Positions 36,722 to 46,219 of a stretch of 64,000 bases of DNA are shown here, in pieces. The translations under genes and the position numbers were made by a program. A model generated the notes under the pieces. The model ran no database searches. It was given only the letters and a program-made list of their open reading frames with translations, and was not told the origin of the DNA. The DNA is from CAZGCA01 sp964524145. Its GTDB lineage: Bacteria > Hydrogenedentota > CAZGCA01. The DNA is taken from NCBI GenBank assembly GCA_964524145.1, contig CAZGCA010000017.1:9906-73905 (forward strand). Reading direction: 5' to 3'. How positions within the stretch are numbered: position 1 is the stretch's first letter; every line of letters starts with the position of its first letter.

Positions 36722-38157
36722 GACTGAACGGCTGGCCGGCGTTTGGGTTGCTGGTGGTGGCTGTCTCCGTGGTCGCACAGCCTGAGGCCGGTGCGGGAGT
36801 CGCCGCGGACGTGTGGGTCAGTTCGGAAGATATGACGAAGACGCTCACGCGCGAGGAATCCATCGTGTTTCAGCCCGATGACTCTTCCATGCGTCCGCGC
36901 ATCGAGGTTGACGCTGCCCGGACGTACCAGTCTATCCTCGGGCTCGGCTCGTCCTTCGAGCACACGACGTGTTTCAACCTGTCGAGGCTCGAACCGTCGA
37001 AAAAAGAAGAAGTAATCGAGAAGATGGTGAATCCGGATACCGGCATAGGCATGAACTTGATGAGGATATGTATCGGCACGCCCGATTTCACGGGCGAGCC
37101 GTGGCGTTCCTATGATGATATGCCGACCGGAGAAACCGACCCGAATCTCGAGCAGTTCTCGATAGCGAAAGACAAAGACTACATCATTCCCGTCCTGAAG
37201 ACCGCGCTCGAAAAGAATCCCGACCTGCTGCTCTTTGCATCGCCGTGGAGCCCGCCCGGCTGGATGACGAGCACCGGCGACATGATAGGAGGATATCTTC
37301 TGCCCGAGTGGTACGAAGCTTACGCGCAGTACTTCGTCAAGTTCGTGCAGGCGTACGAGAACGAAGGTATTCCCCTCCACGCTGTCACGATACAAAACGA
37401 GCCCGGCGTGGACAGAGGAAGAGGCAATCCGAAATGGCGATACCCCTCCTGTCGGTGGACCGGCGAGCAGGAACGCGATTTCATCAAGAACCACCTCGGC
37501 CCCGCGTTCAAGGAGCACGGCATCAAGGCCAAAATCTGGTGTTACGACCACAATTTCAATATCAAGCAACGCATGGGCGATCCCGGGATATCGTATCCTC
37601 GAACCGTGCTCAGCGACCCGGAGGCAGCTCAATATGTCGACGGGGCGGCGTTCCATCATTACGAGGGCACGCCGGACGGGATGACCGTGTTCCACAACGA
37701 GTTTCCCGACAAGCACGCATATTTCAGCGAGGGGTCGGTGTTTCGCACGACCGGCGCAATCAAGCTTATCAGCTATCTGAGGAACTGGTCGCGAAGCTAC
37801 AACGCGTGGGTCGCCATGATAGACACCGAGGGCAAACCGAACAACGGGCCGTTCCAAGCCCGCACGACCTGCATAATGCTGGACAGCGACAGCCTTGAAG
37901 TGAAATACCTTTATGATTATCACATGTTCGGGCAGTTCATGAAGTTTGTGAAACGGGGCGGAGTGAGGATTCATTCGAACGAAGGCACCAGAACGTTTGC
38001 CAACGCGGCGGTGCGCAACCCCGATGGGAGCGTTGTCCTTGTTGTTGCCAACGCGAGCGGCAAGCCGAAGCAGTTCAAAGTTGTGTGGAACGGTTTAGCG
38101 ATCAAACCGACCCTGGGCGCGCGATCCGTTGCCACCTACGTTTGGCATGCCGACTAA
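36718..38157 (+). CDS. GH30 glycosidase (glucosylceramidase-like), secreted
   Basis: 479 aa. Signal peptide GWPAFGLLVVAVSVVAQPEA. Clan GH-A barrel with YQSILGLGSSFEHTTCFNLS, SPWSPPGWMTSTGDM, the acid/base Glu228 in TIQNEPG and nucleophile Glu338 in YFSEGSVF. A C-terminal beta domain (NPDGSVVLVVANASGKPKQF) is typical of GH30. It removes beta-linked glucose, xylose or fucose in relatives. Its ATG lies within the GH2 stop (ATGA), with AAGGAGG upstream, so the two enzymes are made together. Confidence 0.92.
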   Translation: MRLNGWPAFGLLVVAVSVVAQPEAGAGVAADVWVSSEDMTKTLTREESIVFQPDDSSMRPRIEVDAARTYQSILGLGSSFEHTTCFNLSRLEPSKKEEVIEKMVNPDTGIGMNLMRICIGTPDFTGEPWRSYDDMPTGETDPNLEQFSIAKDKDYIIPVLKTALEKNPDLLLFASPWSPPGWMTSTGDMIGGYLLPEWYEAYAQYFVKFVQAYENEGIPLHAVTIQNEPGVDRGRGNPKWRYPSCRWTGEQERDFIKNHLGPAFKEHGIKAKIWCYDHNFNIKQRMGDPGISYPRTVLSDPEAAQYVDGAAFHHYEGTPDGMTVFHNEFPDKHAYFSEGSVFRTTGAIKLISYLRNWSRSYNAWVAMIDTEGKPNNGPFQARTTCIMLDSDSLEVKYLYDYHMFGQFMKFVKRGGVRIHSNEGTRTFANAAVRNPDGSVVLVVANASGKPKQFKVVWNGLAIKPTLGARSVATYVWHAD

Positions 38158-38192
38158 ACAACCTTGCATGGACTTGGATCAAATCCATGTTT

Positions 38193-38225
38193 CCCTCTCC
38201 CTCTGGGAGAGGGTTAGGGTGAGGG
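38193..38225. repeat. REP-like palindrome CCCTCTCCC-TCT-GGGAGAGGG plus tail
   Basis: Perfect 9-bp stem with a 3-base loop followed by TTAGGGTGAGGG. This motif is recognisable as a widespread intergenic palindrome in many bacterial genomes. It lies just after the GH30 stop and could also stabilise the mRNA end. Confidence 0.6.
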
Positions 38226-38332
38226 TTTCGAGTGGCAAGAGTCATGCTCCGACATATGGTACGGTGTGCATCGAATCTGGGTAGGATGTCCGACATGGAA
38301 AAGTCAAACCTCAAGAGTAGGGGGGCGTTCCC

Positions 38333-39262
38333 GTGCAGGGTGCGAACGAGATGACTAACGCCAGAGAGTGGTTGTCAATGCGGGCCCGTGCCCTGCGTGC
38401 ATTCTCATTTCCTGTCTCTGTCATGCCTGTGCTGGTTGCTACGTCGGCCGTGAACCCCGCCGGCCAATGGCGCTGGGACGTTCTGATCTTTTCCGTTCTT
38501 GGAGCGGTCTTCCTGCACGCTGCCGGAAACCTGCTGAACGATTACTTTGACTTTCGTTCGGGAGTCGACCGAAAAGTGGACGGCGACGAGGGGCGTCCGG
38601 GCAGGCTGCTGGTTCGGGGCGAGCTCGTTCCGAAAGACGTGCTTGTTGAGGCGGTTGTGTGCCTGCTGCTGGCCCTGTCCGTCGCGGTTTACCTCGTGTG
38701 GAGATGCGGGCCGGGGCTGTTGTGGTTTGGTGCGGCGGCACTCTTCGCCGTTTATGCCTACACCGGTGCTCCGCTGCACCTCAAGTACCGGGCGCTCGGC
38801 GAGCCTCTGGTCTTTGTCACGTTCGGGCCACTCTTGATGACGGGGGCCGCCTACGCTCAAACCGGCCGGTTCGAACTTGCGGCATTGCTGTTCTCGGTTC
38901 CCGTGGGGTTCGCCACCACCGCGATACTGGTGGGCAACAACATCCGCGACTATCACGAAGATCGGGATGGGGGAACAACAACTCTTGCACACGCTATCGG
39001 TATCCGCGCGGTGACGGTGCTGTACGTGCTGCTGGTGGTGTCGTGTGTGTGCGGAGTCGCCGTTCTCGGAGTGGTGCTGCGGGGACCGTACCTGCTGATG
39101 GCGGCTCCGGTGCTGCTCGTCATGATGAGGGGGCCGCTGAGCGCCGTGGCGCGCGGCGAACGGTTGCCCGACATCGACGCACAGACAGCCCGGTTCGAGT
39201 CCGTTGTGTTGCTGTTTCTGCTGATCGTCCTGACCCTTCACGGAGGCGCAGGACCCTCATAG
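38333..39262 (+). CDS. UbiA-superfamily prenyltransferase, MenA-like
   Basis: 309-aa integral membrane protein with about eight helices. First Asp-rich motif NLLNDYFDFRSGVDRK (~65-80) and second motif NNIRDYHEDRDGGTTTLA (~201-218) match 1,4-dihydroxy-2-naphthoate polyprenyltransferases (menaquinone synthesis). GTG 38333 has a G-rich ribosome site 7 bases upstream; ATG 38351 is an alternative. No other menaquinone gene lies in the window, so the exact substrate is inferred. Confidence 0.82.
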   Translation: MQGANEMTNAREWLSMRARALRAFSFPVSVMPVLVATSAVNPAGQWRWDVLIFSVLGAVFLHAAGNLLNDYFDFRSGVDRKVDGDEGRPGRLLVRGELVPKDVLVEAVVCLLLALSVAVYLVWRCGPGLLWFGAAALFAVYAYTGAPLHLKYRALGEPLVFVTFGPLLMTGAAYAQTGRFELAALLFSVPVGFATTAILVGNNIRDYHEDRDGGTTTLAHAIGIRAVTVLYVLLVVSCVCGVAVLGVVLRGPYLLMAAPVLLVMMRGPLSAVARGERLPDIDAQTARFESVVLLFLLIVLTLHGGAGPS

Positions 39263-39314
39263 CGGCCCTTTGGCATCGTGCTTATGGCACGCGCCTCTGC
39301 GTAGAGATTTCCGG

Positions 39315-39343
39315 TTGCGTTCTCTTGACAGGATTGGTATACT
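39315..39343 (+). promoter_or_regulatory. Possible promoter for the oxidoreductase at 39442
   Basis: TTGCGT (39315-39320), 17-bp spacer, TATACT (39338-39343). The -35 box is weak, so confidence is limited. Confidence 0.4.
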
Positions 39344-39441
39344 TGCCGAAACAGGATCACACGCGCTTGGCGCGAGAAAACAGTGCAGTTGTTTGCCGGG
39401 GCGAAACCGGGTCGGTGAAGCGGAAAAGGGAGATTGCGAAG

Positions 39442-40839
39442 ATGTCAAAGTCTGGAAAGATGAGCCGCAGAGATTTTCTGCGTAAGGCTGGCGGCGGCAC
39501 TGCGGTTGCGGGTGCTCTTGGCGCTGCCGGATGCGCCACGACGCCGGCCGGGGAACCTGGGAAGCCGATACAGGTCGCCCAGGCTGCCGCCCCGAAGACC
39601 GGCACGCTGGTTGAGCCGGGTGCAAAGATAAGGGTCGGCCATATCGGGTGCGGCGGTCAGGGCACGCATCATCTCAAGCAGATGGTCGAGCGCGTCAACA
39701 CCAAGGGTGACGTCGAAATCAAGGCGGTTTGCGACGTCTACAAGAGGCGCGAGAACCGGGCCAAAGGGATGAGCGGCGCGGACTCCTACCGCAAGTACAA
39801 AGACCTTATCTCGCGGGACGACATAGACGCCGTAGTCATCGCCACGCCCGACCACTGGCACGCACAGAACGCGCTCGACGCGATGGACGCCGGGAAGGAC
39901 GTCTATGTCGAGAAACCCGTAACCCTGACCGTAGATGAGGCGCGGAAGATACGCGACAAGGTTCAAGAGACGGGCCGTGTGTTTCAGTGCGGGGCCCAGC
40001 GATGCTCTGACGACTTCTGGTGGCAGGTGCGGGACTTCATCAAGAAGGGCGGCATCGGCAAGGTGCTGTGGGCACAGGGCGATTACAGCCGGAACTCGGG
40101 CAACCCGGCACGACCCCAGGGTGGCGAGTGGAACTACTCGATTGACAGACAGGCAACGGCGGACGACCCGCAGAGTGATTTCTACATTGACTGGGATCTC
40201 TGGCTCGGTCCGGCACGGAAACGTCCGTTCTCGAAGCCGCGCTTCTTCCAGTTCCGCAAGTTCTGGGATTACTCGGGGGGTATTGCGACCGACCTGCTGT
40301 ACCATCTCTTGGCACCGATGACAATTGGGCTGGATACGAGCTTTCCTGAGCGCGTCACGGCTTCGGGCGGTATATATGTCCAGCAGGACGACCGTGAGGT
40401 ACCGGACACGTATATGAGTCAGATAGATTACCCGGACGACTACACAATTGTGCTGACGTCTTCAATGGCGAACAAGCAGGGGTTGCCGACGATCATACGC
40501 GGCCATCGCGCCACCATTCGCCCGACAGACGGTGGCGCGAGGGTGACCGCTGAAGACGAGTTCAAAGGATGGTTCAAGAAGGAGTTCGGTGCGGAGGAGA
40601 TCGTCCTGCGAGTCAAGCCGCGCATGGGGCATATGGACAACTTTCTCCACTGCGTGAGGACGCGCGAGAAGTGCCACTGCGACGCAGAGACTGCGTATCG
40701 TGCGATGGCTGGGATCAAGCTCGGCGTGGAGTCGTACCGGCAGGACAAGGTGATGTTCTTCGACGCGAAGAAAGAACGAACGGTCAGTTCCCATCCCCGG
40801 CCGTCCCGAACGTCGAAGTACCCGACTGTCAAATCGTAG
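39442..40839 (+). CDS. Gfo/Idh/MocA family oxidoreductase, Tat lipoprotein
   Basis: 465 aa. ATG 39442 has GGGAG upstream. The frame is open for 780 bp further, but that part is the shadow of the prenyltransferase. Tat leader SRRDFLRKAGGGTAVAGALG ends at AAGC, a good lipobox, so the enzyme is probably anchored outside the cytoplasm. Rossmann motif VGHIGCGGQGTHHLKQ, then TPDHWHAQNALDAMDAGKDV and VEKPVTLTVDEA. The C-terminal domain is complete. Substrate unknown; probably a sugar or polyol. Confidence 0.93.
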   Translation: MSKSGKMSRRDFLRKAGGGTAVAGALGAAGCATTPAGEPGKPIQVAQAAAPKTGTLVEPGAKIRVGHIGCGGQGTHHLKQMVERVNTKGDVEIKAVCDVYKRRENRAKGMSGADSYRKYKDLISRDDIDAVVIATPDHWHAQNALDAMDAGKDVYVEKPVTLTVDEARKIRDKVQETGRVFQCGAQRCSDDFWWQVRDFIKKGGIGKVLWAQGDYSRNSGNPARPQGGEWNYSIDRQATADDPQSDFYIDWDLWLGPARKRPFSKPRFFQFRKFWDYSGGIATDLLYHLLAPMTIGLDTSFPERVTASGGIYVQQDDREVPDTYMSQIDYPDDYTIVLTSSMANKQGLPTIIRGHRATIRPTDGGARVTAEDEFKGWFKKEFGAEEIVLRVKPRMGHMDNFLHCVRTREKCHCDAETAYRAMAGIKLGVESYRQDKVMFFDAKKERTVSSHPRPSRTSKYPTVKS

Positions 40840-40905
40840 CAGGAATTGCGGCAAGAGTTGTCTTATCTTGCAGGTCATACTGCGGAGAGCGTAAAGTGGT
40901 TCTCA

Positions 40906-40991
40906 TGTCATTCTGAGGAACGAAGCGGCGAAGAATCTCAATCGTGCGTATGAGGCAAAAACAGAGATTCTTCGCTACGCTCAGAATGACA
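40906..40991. repeat. Dispersed inverted-repeat element, copy A
   Basis: Begins TGTCATTCTGAG and ends CTCAGAATGACA, with GAAGAATCTC/GAGATTCTTC inside, around a ~25-base centre. The left arm carries a small insertion relative to the right arm. It is the same element as 52839-52920, with no coding capacity, and occupies the 247-bp gap between two Gfo/Idh genes. Confidence 0.85.
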
Positions 40992-41086
40992 GGGCGGCGC
41001 GCTTTGTGTTCCCGCTAATGGATTGAGTTGGGCATTGCACACAGCGTGGGAAGAGTTTTCAGGATGGAGATAAGGAGAACGCGACG

Positions 41087-42331
41087 ATGGCTGCTATGAA
41101 ACTTGGAATGGTGGGTGCGGGCTTTGTTGCGAAGTTTCACGCGCGGGCCCTCGCCCAGGTGAGAAACATAGAACTGGCAGGCGTGACTGCACTGGCGGGC
41201 GCCGAAGAGCTTGCAAAGAGTGCGAAGCAAGAAGGGCTCGGCGACACCAAGGTGTACAAGGACGTCAAGGAGATGGCCAAGAACGTCGACGCCGTCGCCA
41301 TCTTCATACCCAACTTCGCGCGGCTCGAGACAATGGAACAGATCGCCGAGGCCGCGAAGGAAGGCGCAAAGCTCAAGGGCGTCATCTGCGAGAAGCCGCT
41401 CGCGAGAAACATGAAAGAGGCCCGGCGCATGGTCGAGCTTGCCGACGGTGCCGGTCTGAAGACGGCGTATTTCGAGAACCAGATCTTCATGCCGACCGTA
41501 CGGAACGCTATGGACCAGCTCGCACCGCAGCAGAAGGCTATGGGGCCGATACACCTCACGCGGTCGAACGAAGAGCACGGCGGGCCGCATGAGCCGTGGT
41601 TCTGGGATCCCACCCGGCAGGGAGGCGGCGTGCTCTGCGACATGGGGTGTCACAGCATCGCTGTCGGCTGGTACGTCCTGACGCCGATTGGCAAGCCCGT
41701 GACCTTCCTCGAACCGCAGACCGTTACTGCAACCACGCTCCTGCTCAAGTGGGGTAAGGAGGATTGGCGCGCAAAGCTCATGGAACGCGGTGTTGACTAC
41801 TCGAAGACGCCCGCCGAGGACTTCGCCACGGCGATCATCACGTTCAAGAATCCCGATACCGGCCAGATAGTGATGGGCCAGGTGACGGACTCGTGGATGT
41901 ACGACGCGCCCGGGCTGCGGCTGCTGATGGAAGGCTATGGTGCGGGCTACTCGTTTGTCGTAAACAGCCTCGAGTCGCCGAGCCACATCTTCATCGCTGA
42001 CGTGGCGGCTGAGGCCGTCGCTGACGCCGAGCTGGCGCTCGAGAAAGCCCAGGCGAGCCGGGGCCTGCTCACGCTTCAGGCGAACGAGGCGGACCTTTAC
42101 GGTTACGTCGCTGAGAATGCCGATGCCGCGACTGCGTTCATGGCCGGCAAGGACGCCTACCTGCCGTGGAGTTACGGGCTCGAGATCACCAAGCTCATTA
42201 TGGCCGGTTACATGTCTGCGGAACGCGGCACGACCCTTGACCTGACCGATGCCGCCGTACAGAAGGAGCTTGAAACCTACGTCCCGCTGATCCAGCAGGG
42301 GAAGGGTGGAGAGATCCTGCAGGTGTTGTAG
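41087..42331 (+). CDS. Gfo/Idh/MocA family oxidoreductase, cytoplasmic
   Basis: 414 aa without signal peptide. MKLGMVGAGFVAKFHARALA is the Rossmann start at residue 4; GVICEKPLARNMKEARRMVE carries the EKP motif; TAYFENQIFMPTVRNAMDQL and DMGCHSIAVGWYV are in the substrate domain. AAGGAG lies 9 bases before ATG. Unlike most paralogues in this window it lacks a Tat leader, so it should act in the cytoplasm on an imported sugar derivative. A strong terminator follows. Confidence 0.92.
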   Translation: MAAMKLGMVGAGFVAKFHARALAQVRNIELAGVTALAGAEELAKSAKQEGLGDTKVYKDVKEMAKNVDAVAIFIPNFARLETMEQIAEAAKEGAKLKGVICEKPLARNMKEARRMVELADGAGLKTAYFENQIFMPTVRNAMDQLAPQQKAMGPIHLTRSNEEHGGPHEPWFWDPTRQGGGVLCDMGCHSIAVGWYVLTPIGKPVTFLEPQTVTATTLLLKWGKEDWRAKLMERGVDYSKTPAEDFATAIITFKNPDTGQIVMGQVTDSWMYDAPGLRLLMEGYGAGYSFVVNSLESPSHIFIADVAAEAVADAELALEKAQASRGLLTLQANEADLYGYVAENADAATAFMAGKDAYLPWSYGLEITKLIMAGYMSAERGTTLDLTDAAVQKELETYVPLIQQGKGGEILQVL

Positions 42332-42357
42332 TCGGCAGACGGGAATACAAGATTAGA

Positions 42358-42392
42358 GGGGGCACCTTCCGTAGTACGGAGGTGCCCCCTTT
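42358..42392 (+). terminator. Rho-independent terminator between convergent genes
   Basis: GGGGGCACC...CCG (42358-42371) pairs with CGG...GGTGCCCCC (42377-42389) around TAGTA, followed by TTTAT. It ends the oxidoreductase transcript and may also insulate the convergent HEAT gene. Confidence 0.88.
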
Positions 42393-42402
42393 ATCGTGTG
42401 AG

Positions 42403-44484
42403 TTACTTATCGAACCTTAGCGGTCTGTTTCGGGGGGTAGTGATGCGCATACAGAACCCCCAATCGCCGCCGCCTTGAAGAATCTTCAGCAGGATGGTGT
42501 TCGTGCCGGACTCGAGTCGCGTCTCCACAACGTCCTGATCGATCTCCACACCGCGGTCCGCCTTGTTGTTGTGGATCTGTTTGCCGTTGAGCCAGCAGAT
42601 GATACCGTCGTCGCTGCCGATCTTGAAAAGCACGTCCTGGGCAGTGTCCGAGTCTACCGTTGCGTGCGCGTACACAGCAACGCGGTTGTTCGGACTGAGT
42701 ATAGCGCCCAGATCGAAAATGCCCTGCGGGTCACCGGTGCTGTACTTTTTCCATTTGAACGTCTTCCCTGCAACTTCATACGTTCCCGCAAGGTCGATCT
42801 CCTGCTCGGGGATGTATGGCGTGTCCCAGTCATCCCTGTTTGGACACGGGAACGGTCCGATAAGGTGCCACGTTGTCAGAAACCCGGATTGCACCGCAAG
42901 GTCAACAGTCACGCCAAGATCGTAGAGCAGTCTGGCTGCCTGTAGTGCCAGCGCGCGCCGTGGCCCGGCGTCGATAGCTTTTTCGAGAACCTCTATTGCC
43001 CGTTGGCGGTCACCTGATTTCGCCAAGCCGTCACCGATGGCTATGTATGCGGTCAGTGCCGCGCTCTTGGAAGCGCCGGACGAGATATAGGGTTCAACCT
43101 TCGGCAATGACTGCGGACTGGCTATGGCGGCTATACCGGCGAGCGCGCTCCGCCGTTCATCATTTCCGTCGGCCAGGTCCACCGCCGTTTCATACATTTC
43201 GAGCGCGACATTCTTCTCGTCCTTCTTGAGTCGCGCGTCAGCGAGTTGAATATAGCTGCGCAACGCGATCGGCCGTGTCTCGTCCGACCCTTTCTGTGCC
43301 GCCTCGAGCAAGGTGGATTCGAACGAAGGGTCATCGAGCTGGCCGAGCACGTCGAGAGCGGCAACGCGAACCTCGGCGCTCCTGTCCTTGAGGGATTTCC
43401 TTATTGCAGGCACCGACTGGGGATCCCCGCGCGCGGCCAGAACGCGTACCAGGCCAGACCGGACCATCGGGTTTGCTCCGCGCATGGCGTCGGCGAGAGC
43501 GCGGTCCGCATCGTTGCCCGGGATGCTTGCGAGGCAGGCTGTCGCGCTGCCCCTGACCTGCTTGCTTTCGTCGCCGAGATAGGGAAGAGCGGTTTGTATC
43601 GAGTCCGTCAGCCCTGCTCGTCCGAGCCCGACAAGTGCCGCGCATTTCTGCCACTCTGTCGTCGAGAGCCGGAGGAGCCGCTCGTACATCTTCGCAGCGG
43701 CCTGCGGGCTGTCAAGCTGAGCCTCCGCAAGACGCAGGTAGTCGTTGATCGCGCGACGACGGTCACGCTCCGATTCGGTTTTCATCGCGTTGAAGACCGT
43801 GCGTTCGCTGGGTCGCAAACCGATTCGGCCGAGCGCGTCGATAGCCTCCATGCGGATGTTTGGGTCGTCGCTGTTCGCTTCCATTATCAGCGCGAAATTC
43901 GCTGCTGCATAGCGCTTGATTCCGATCGTCTTGATGAGCGCCGCCCGGAACTCACCATCCGCATAGTCGAGCGCATCGACAATGGCCTTGCCGGCTGCAT
44001 CGCCGGGTATTCGTTCCAGCGCCCAACGTGCCATCTCGCGAACGTCACGGTCGCGGAGAAGATCCGCGAGCGTGGGGACAGCTTCGTCCTTGCCGGCCAA
44101 CGCCAGACATCGGAGGACGCGGTGCCGCGCCCCAACCGGCAGGTCGGACTTCGCCAGCTTGCACAAGGCAGCCGATGCCGTGCGCCGGTCCGTTTCCGTG
44201 CCGCGCCGCGTGGTGGGGCCGACGATCTTTTCGAGCGCGATCAGTGCGGCACCCGCGACGGCCTTGTCGCTGCTGCCCAGCAACGGTTTCAAGGCCGGTA
44301 TCGCCTGCGGCCCGATGGCCGCTGCATTCTCGAACGCTTCGGCCCTTACCTTCGCGTCCTGCGAGCCCAGCTTCTCGATGAACGAGCCTATCTCCGCATC
44401 GGTTGCCGCAAACCCGGCGGCAGGAACCGTCACCAGCAACGCGAGCAGCACTGCAATCGGTGGTATGCTTCTTACTCTCCGCAT
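42403..44484 (-). CDS. Secreted HEAT-repeat protein with C-terminal beta-sandwich domain
   Basis: 693 aa. ATG 44484 is preferred (GAGGAG nine bases upstream; ATG 44493 is too close to it). Signal peptide RSIPPIAVLLALLVTVPAAG. Residues ~25-510 are HEAT/PBS-lyase repeats (VRAEAFENAAAIGPQAIPAL, VRVAALDVLGQLDDPSFEST) ending in TPR-like helices (GDRQRAIEVLEKAIDAGP). Residues ~525-690 form a beta domain (TTWHLIGPFPCPNRDDWDTP ... DDGIICWLNGKQIHNN) of the kind attached to planctomycete glycan-active proteins. It sits 55 bp downstream of the oxidoreductase at 44539. Probable role: extracytoplasmic scaffold or glycan binding. Confidence 0.82.
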   Translation of the reverse strand: MRRVRSIPPIAVLLALLVTVPAAGFAATDAEIGSFIEKLGSQDAKVRAEAFENAAAIGPQAIPALKPLLGSSDKAVAGAALIALEKIVGPTTRRGTETDRRTASAALCKLAKSDLPVGARHRVLRCLALAGKDEAVPTLADLLRDRDVREMARWALERIPGDAAGKAIVDALDYADGEFRAALIKTIGIKRYAAANFALIMEANSDDPNIRMEAIDALGRIGLRPSERTVFNAMKTESERDRRRAINDYLRLAEAQLDSPQAAAKMYERLLRLSTTEWQKCAALVGLGRAGLTDSIQTALPYLGDESKQVRGSATACLASIPGNDADRALADAMRGANPMVRSGLVRVLAARGDPQSVPAIRKSLKDRSAEVRVAALDVLGQLDDPSFESTLLEAAQKGSDETRPIALRSYIQLADARLKKDEKNVALEMYETAVDLADGNDERRSALAGIAAIASPQSLPKVEPYISSGASKSAALTAYIAIGDGLAKSGDRQRAIEVLEKAIDAGPRRALALQAARLLYDLGVTVDLAVQSGFLTTWHLIGPFPCPNRDDWDTPYIPEQEIDLAGTYEVAGKTFKWKKYSTGDPQGIFDLGAILSPNNRVAVYAHATVDSDTAQDVLFKIGSDDGIICWLNGKQIHNNKADRGVEIDQDVVETRLESGTNTILLKILQGGGDWGFCMRITTPRNRPLRFDK

Positions 44485-44538
44485 CGTCTTCATCTCCTCA
44501 ACTTGCGCCGGATCTCATCCCCGCGAGTTTTGCCGAAC

Positions 44539-45867
44539 CTACAGGTGCCACGGCGCCCGGTACGGTTTGCTGACCATTCGGTTTGCCGCGTCATCGCCTA
44601 TGAACTGTTCCTGCTCGTGATCCCAGTGCACCTTGCGGCCCAGCAGGAACGAGATGTTGCCAAGGTGCGACAACGTCGTCGAATGGTGCCCGATCTCGAC
44701 CTCGGAAATCGGACGTGTGCGCGCCCTGATACAATCGATCCAGTTGCGTTTCTGGTCGGGACTCCTGTAAAGCTGGATATCGCTGGGGCCGATCGTCTCG
44801 TCAACATCGCCATACACCTTGTAGCCCCCGCGATCGACGAATATCCTGCCCTTGTCGCCGTAGAACATGATCCCGTAGCCTTTACCCGGCTCGAACGGCT
44901 CTTCTCCCTGCGTCCAGATGAGGTCGAAGTTCTCGTACTCGTACTTGATGGTCATCAACCTGGGGAACTCGAACATGTTGTCCTCGTACATGGTGCCCAT
45001 CGCCTCGATCGTGTGCGGACCCGTCATGTCAGCGCCCATTCCCCATTGCGCGATATCGTTGAGGTGGACGCCCCAGTCCGTGAGCAGCCCGCCCGAATAG
45101 TCCCTGAAATAGCGGAAGTTGTACGGGTGGCGCTGCGGGTTGTACGGAACCCACGGCGCGGGCCCCAGCCACATGTTCCAATCCAGGCCAGGCGGCGGGT
45201 CGGTGTCGGGAACCCAATCGGAATGCGGGTTGCTCCCGAACCATGTTCGGGCCAGCTTCACCGTGCCGATACGGCCGTTTTGCACCAACTCGCAGACGTG
45301 CCGGAAGTGGCTCTGCGAACGCTGCTGTGTCCCCATCTGGACGACCCGGTCGTACCGGCGTGCAGCGTCCACCATGGCCCGCCCTTCTTTGATGGTGATC
45401 GTGAGCGGTTTCTCGACATAGACATCTTTCCCGGCTTGGCATGAGTGGATCGTCGTCAGCGCGTGCCAGTGGTCCGGGGTCGCAATAAGCACCGCGTCAA
45501 TATCGTTGCGGTCGAGCAGGCGCCTGTAGTCATTGTACACGTCCGCCTTGGGAGCGTTCCGTCTCTGCGCTACGTCGTCCACCCGTTTCTTCGCATTCCC
45601 GCGACGGTTCTCATCAACGTCGCAAACAGCCGCCACCACGGCGTCGGACATGCCGAGCAGTCCGCCGAGGTGACCGCTACCCATGCCCCCCACGCCTATC
45701 ATCCCGATGACAAGCGTTTCGCTCGGCGGGACCTTCTTCCTGCCGGAGGTTCCGACGCCGGCCTTGATCGTAGCGCACCCGCTCACGGCGAGACCCAGGC
45801 CTGCGGCTCCCATGCCGCTTCGGCGCAGGAACTCCCGCCGGGACACCCATCGTTCGTTCTTCTTCAT
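44539..45867 (-). CDS. Gfo/Idh/MocA family oxidoreductase, Tat lipoprotein
   Basis: 442 aa. ATG 45867 has GGGAGG at 5-base spacing. Tat leader SRREFLRRSGMGAAGLGLAV ends VSGC, a lipobox. Rossmann motif IGMIGVGGMGSGHLGGLLGM, then TPDHWHALTTIHSCQAGKDV and VEKPLTITIKEG. The closing sequence SKPYRAPWHL matches the paralogue at 27694. Its promoter at 45958-45986 gives a leader of ~85 nt. Confidence 0.93.
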   Translation of the reverse strand: MKKNERWVSRREFLRRSGMGAAGLGLAVSGCATIKAGVGTSGRKKVPPSETLVIGMIGVGGMGSGHLGGLLGMSDAVVAAVCDVDENRRGNAKKRVDDVAQRRNAPKADVYNDYRRLLDRNDIDAVLIATPDHWHALTTIHSCQAGKDVYVEKPLTITIKEGRAMVDAARRYDRVVQMGTQQRSQSHFRHVCELVQNGRIGTVKLARTWFGSNPHSDWVPDTDPPPGLDWNMWLGPAPWVPYNPQRHPYNFRYFRDYSGGLLTDWGVHLNDIAQWGMGADMTGPHTIEAMGTMYEDNMFEFPRLMTIKYEYENFDLIWTQGEEPFEPGKGYGIMFYGDKGRIFVDRGGYKVYGDVDETIGPSDIQLYRSPDQKRNWIDCIRARTRPISEVEIGHHSTTLSHLGNISFLLGRKVHWDHEQEQFIGDDAANRMVSKPYRAPWHL

Positions 45868-45957
45868 ATCAACCTCCCATAGTCCCCGGCAACACCTACA
45901 TGAGTACTGAGAACGGTTTCCCAAGTCCGCAATCGGCTAAACGTGCCTTGTCGGTAG

Positions 45958-45986
45958 AGTAAACACCGTACAACCTCAAATGTCAA
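45958..45986 (-). promoter_or_regulatory. Sigma70-type promoter for the oxidoreductase at 44539-45867
   Basis: On the minus strand TTGACA (complement of 45981-45986), 17-bp spacer, TTTACT (complement of 45958-45963). The rest of the 352-bp divergent gap (45868-46219) shows no further gene; a short frame at 46044-46226 overlapping the next start is not convincing. Confidence 0.65.
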
Positions 45987-46219
45987 GCTGCGCCGGATGC
46001 GCTCCATACTCTGGACACGGGCTTCCAGTTTCGTGAGTAGGGGATGGAAACGGCTACGAAGAGTTCCTCCGTCAAAGGAAGGTTTGTCCGAAGACACGAT
46101 CACGGTTGCGCTTGCGACGGTATATATGCGAAGATTAACCATGTTGGAGCCAACAGCGAAGAGCGCGAGCAGGCGGGAGTGTTTATGGCCGTGCGGGATC
46201 CTGGGCCGCAGGGGACGTT

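Noticed and set aside
38659..39441. Longer N-terminus for the oxidoreductase at 39442
   Set aside because: The extension overlaps the MenA-like gene out of frame; the Tat leader and ribosome site fix the start at 39442.
43246..45444. 732-codon plus-strand open frame opposite the HEAT protein and a Gfo/Idh gene
   Set aside because: It spans two well-supported minus-strand genes and reads as low-complexity Arg/Val/Ala-rich sequence without domains. Similar antisense frames at 5669-7135, 27541-29043 and 34199-36181 were dropped for the same reason.
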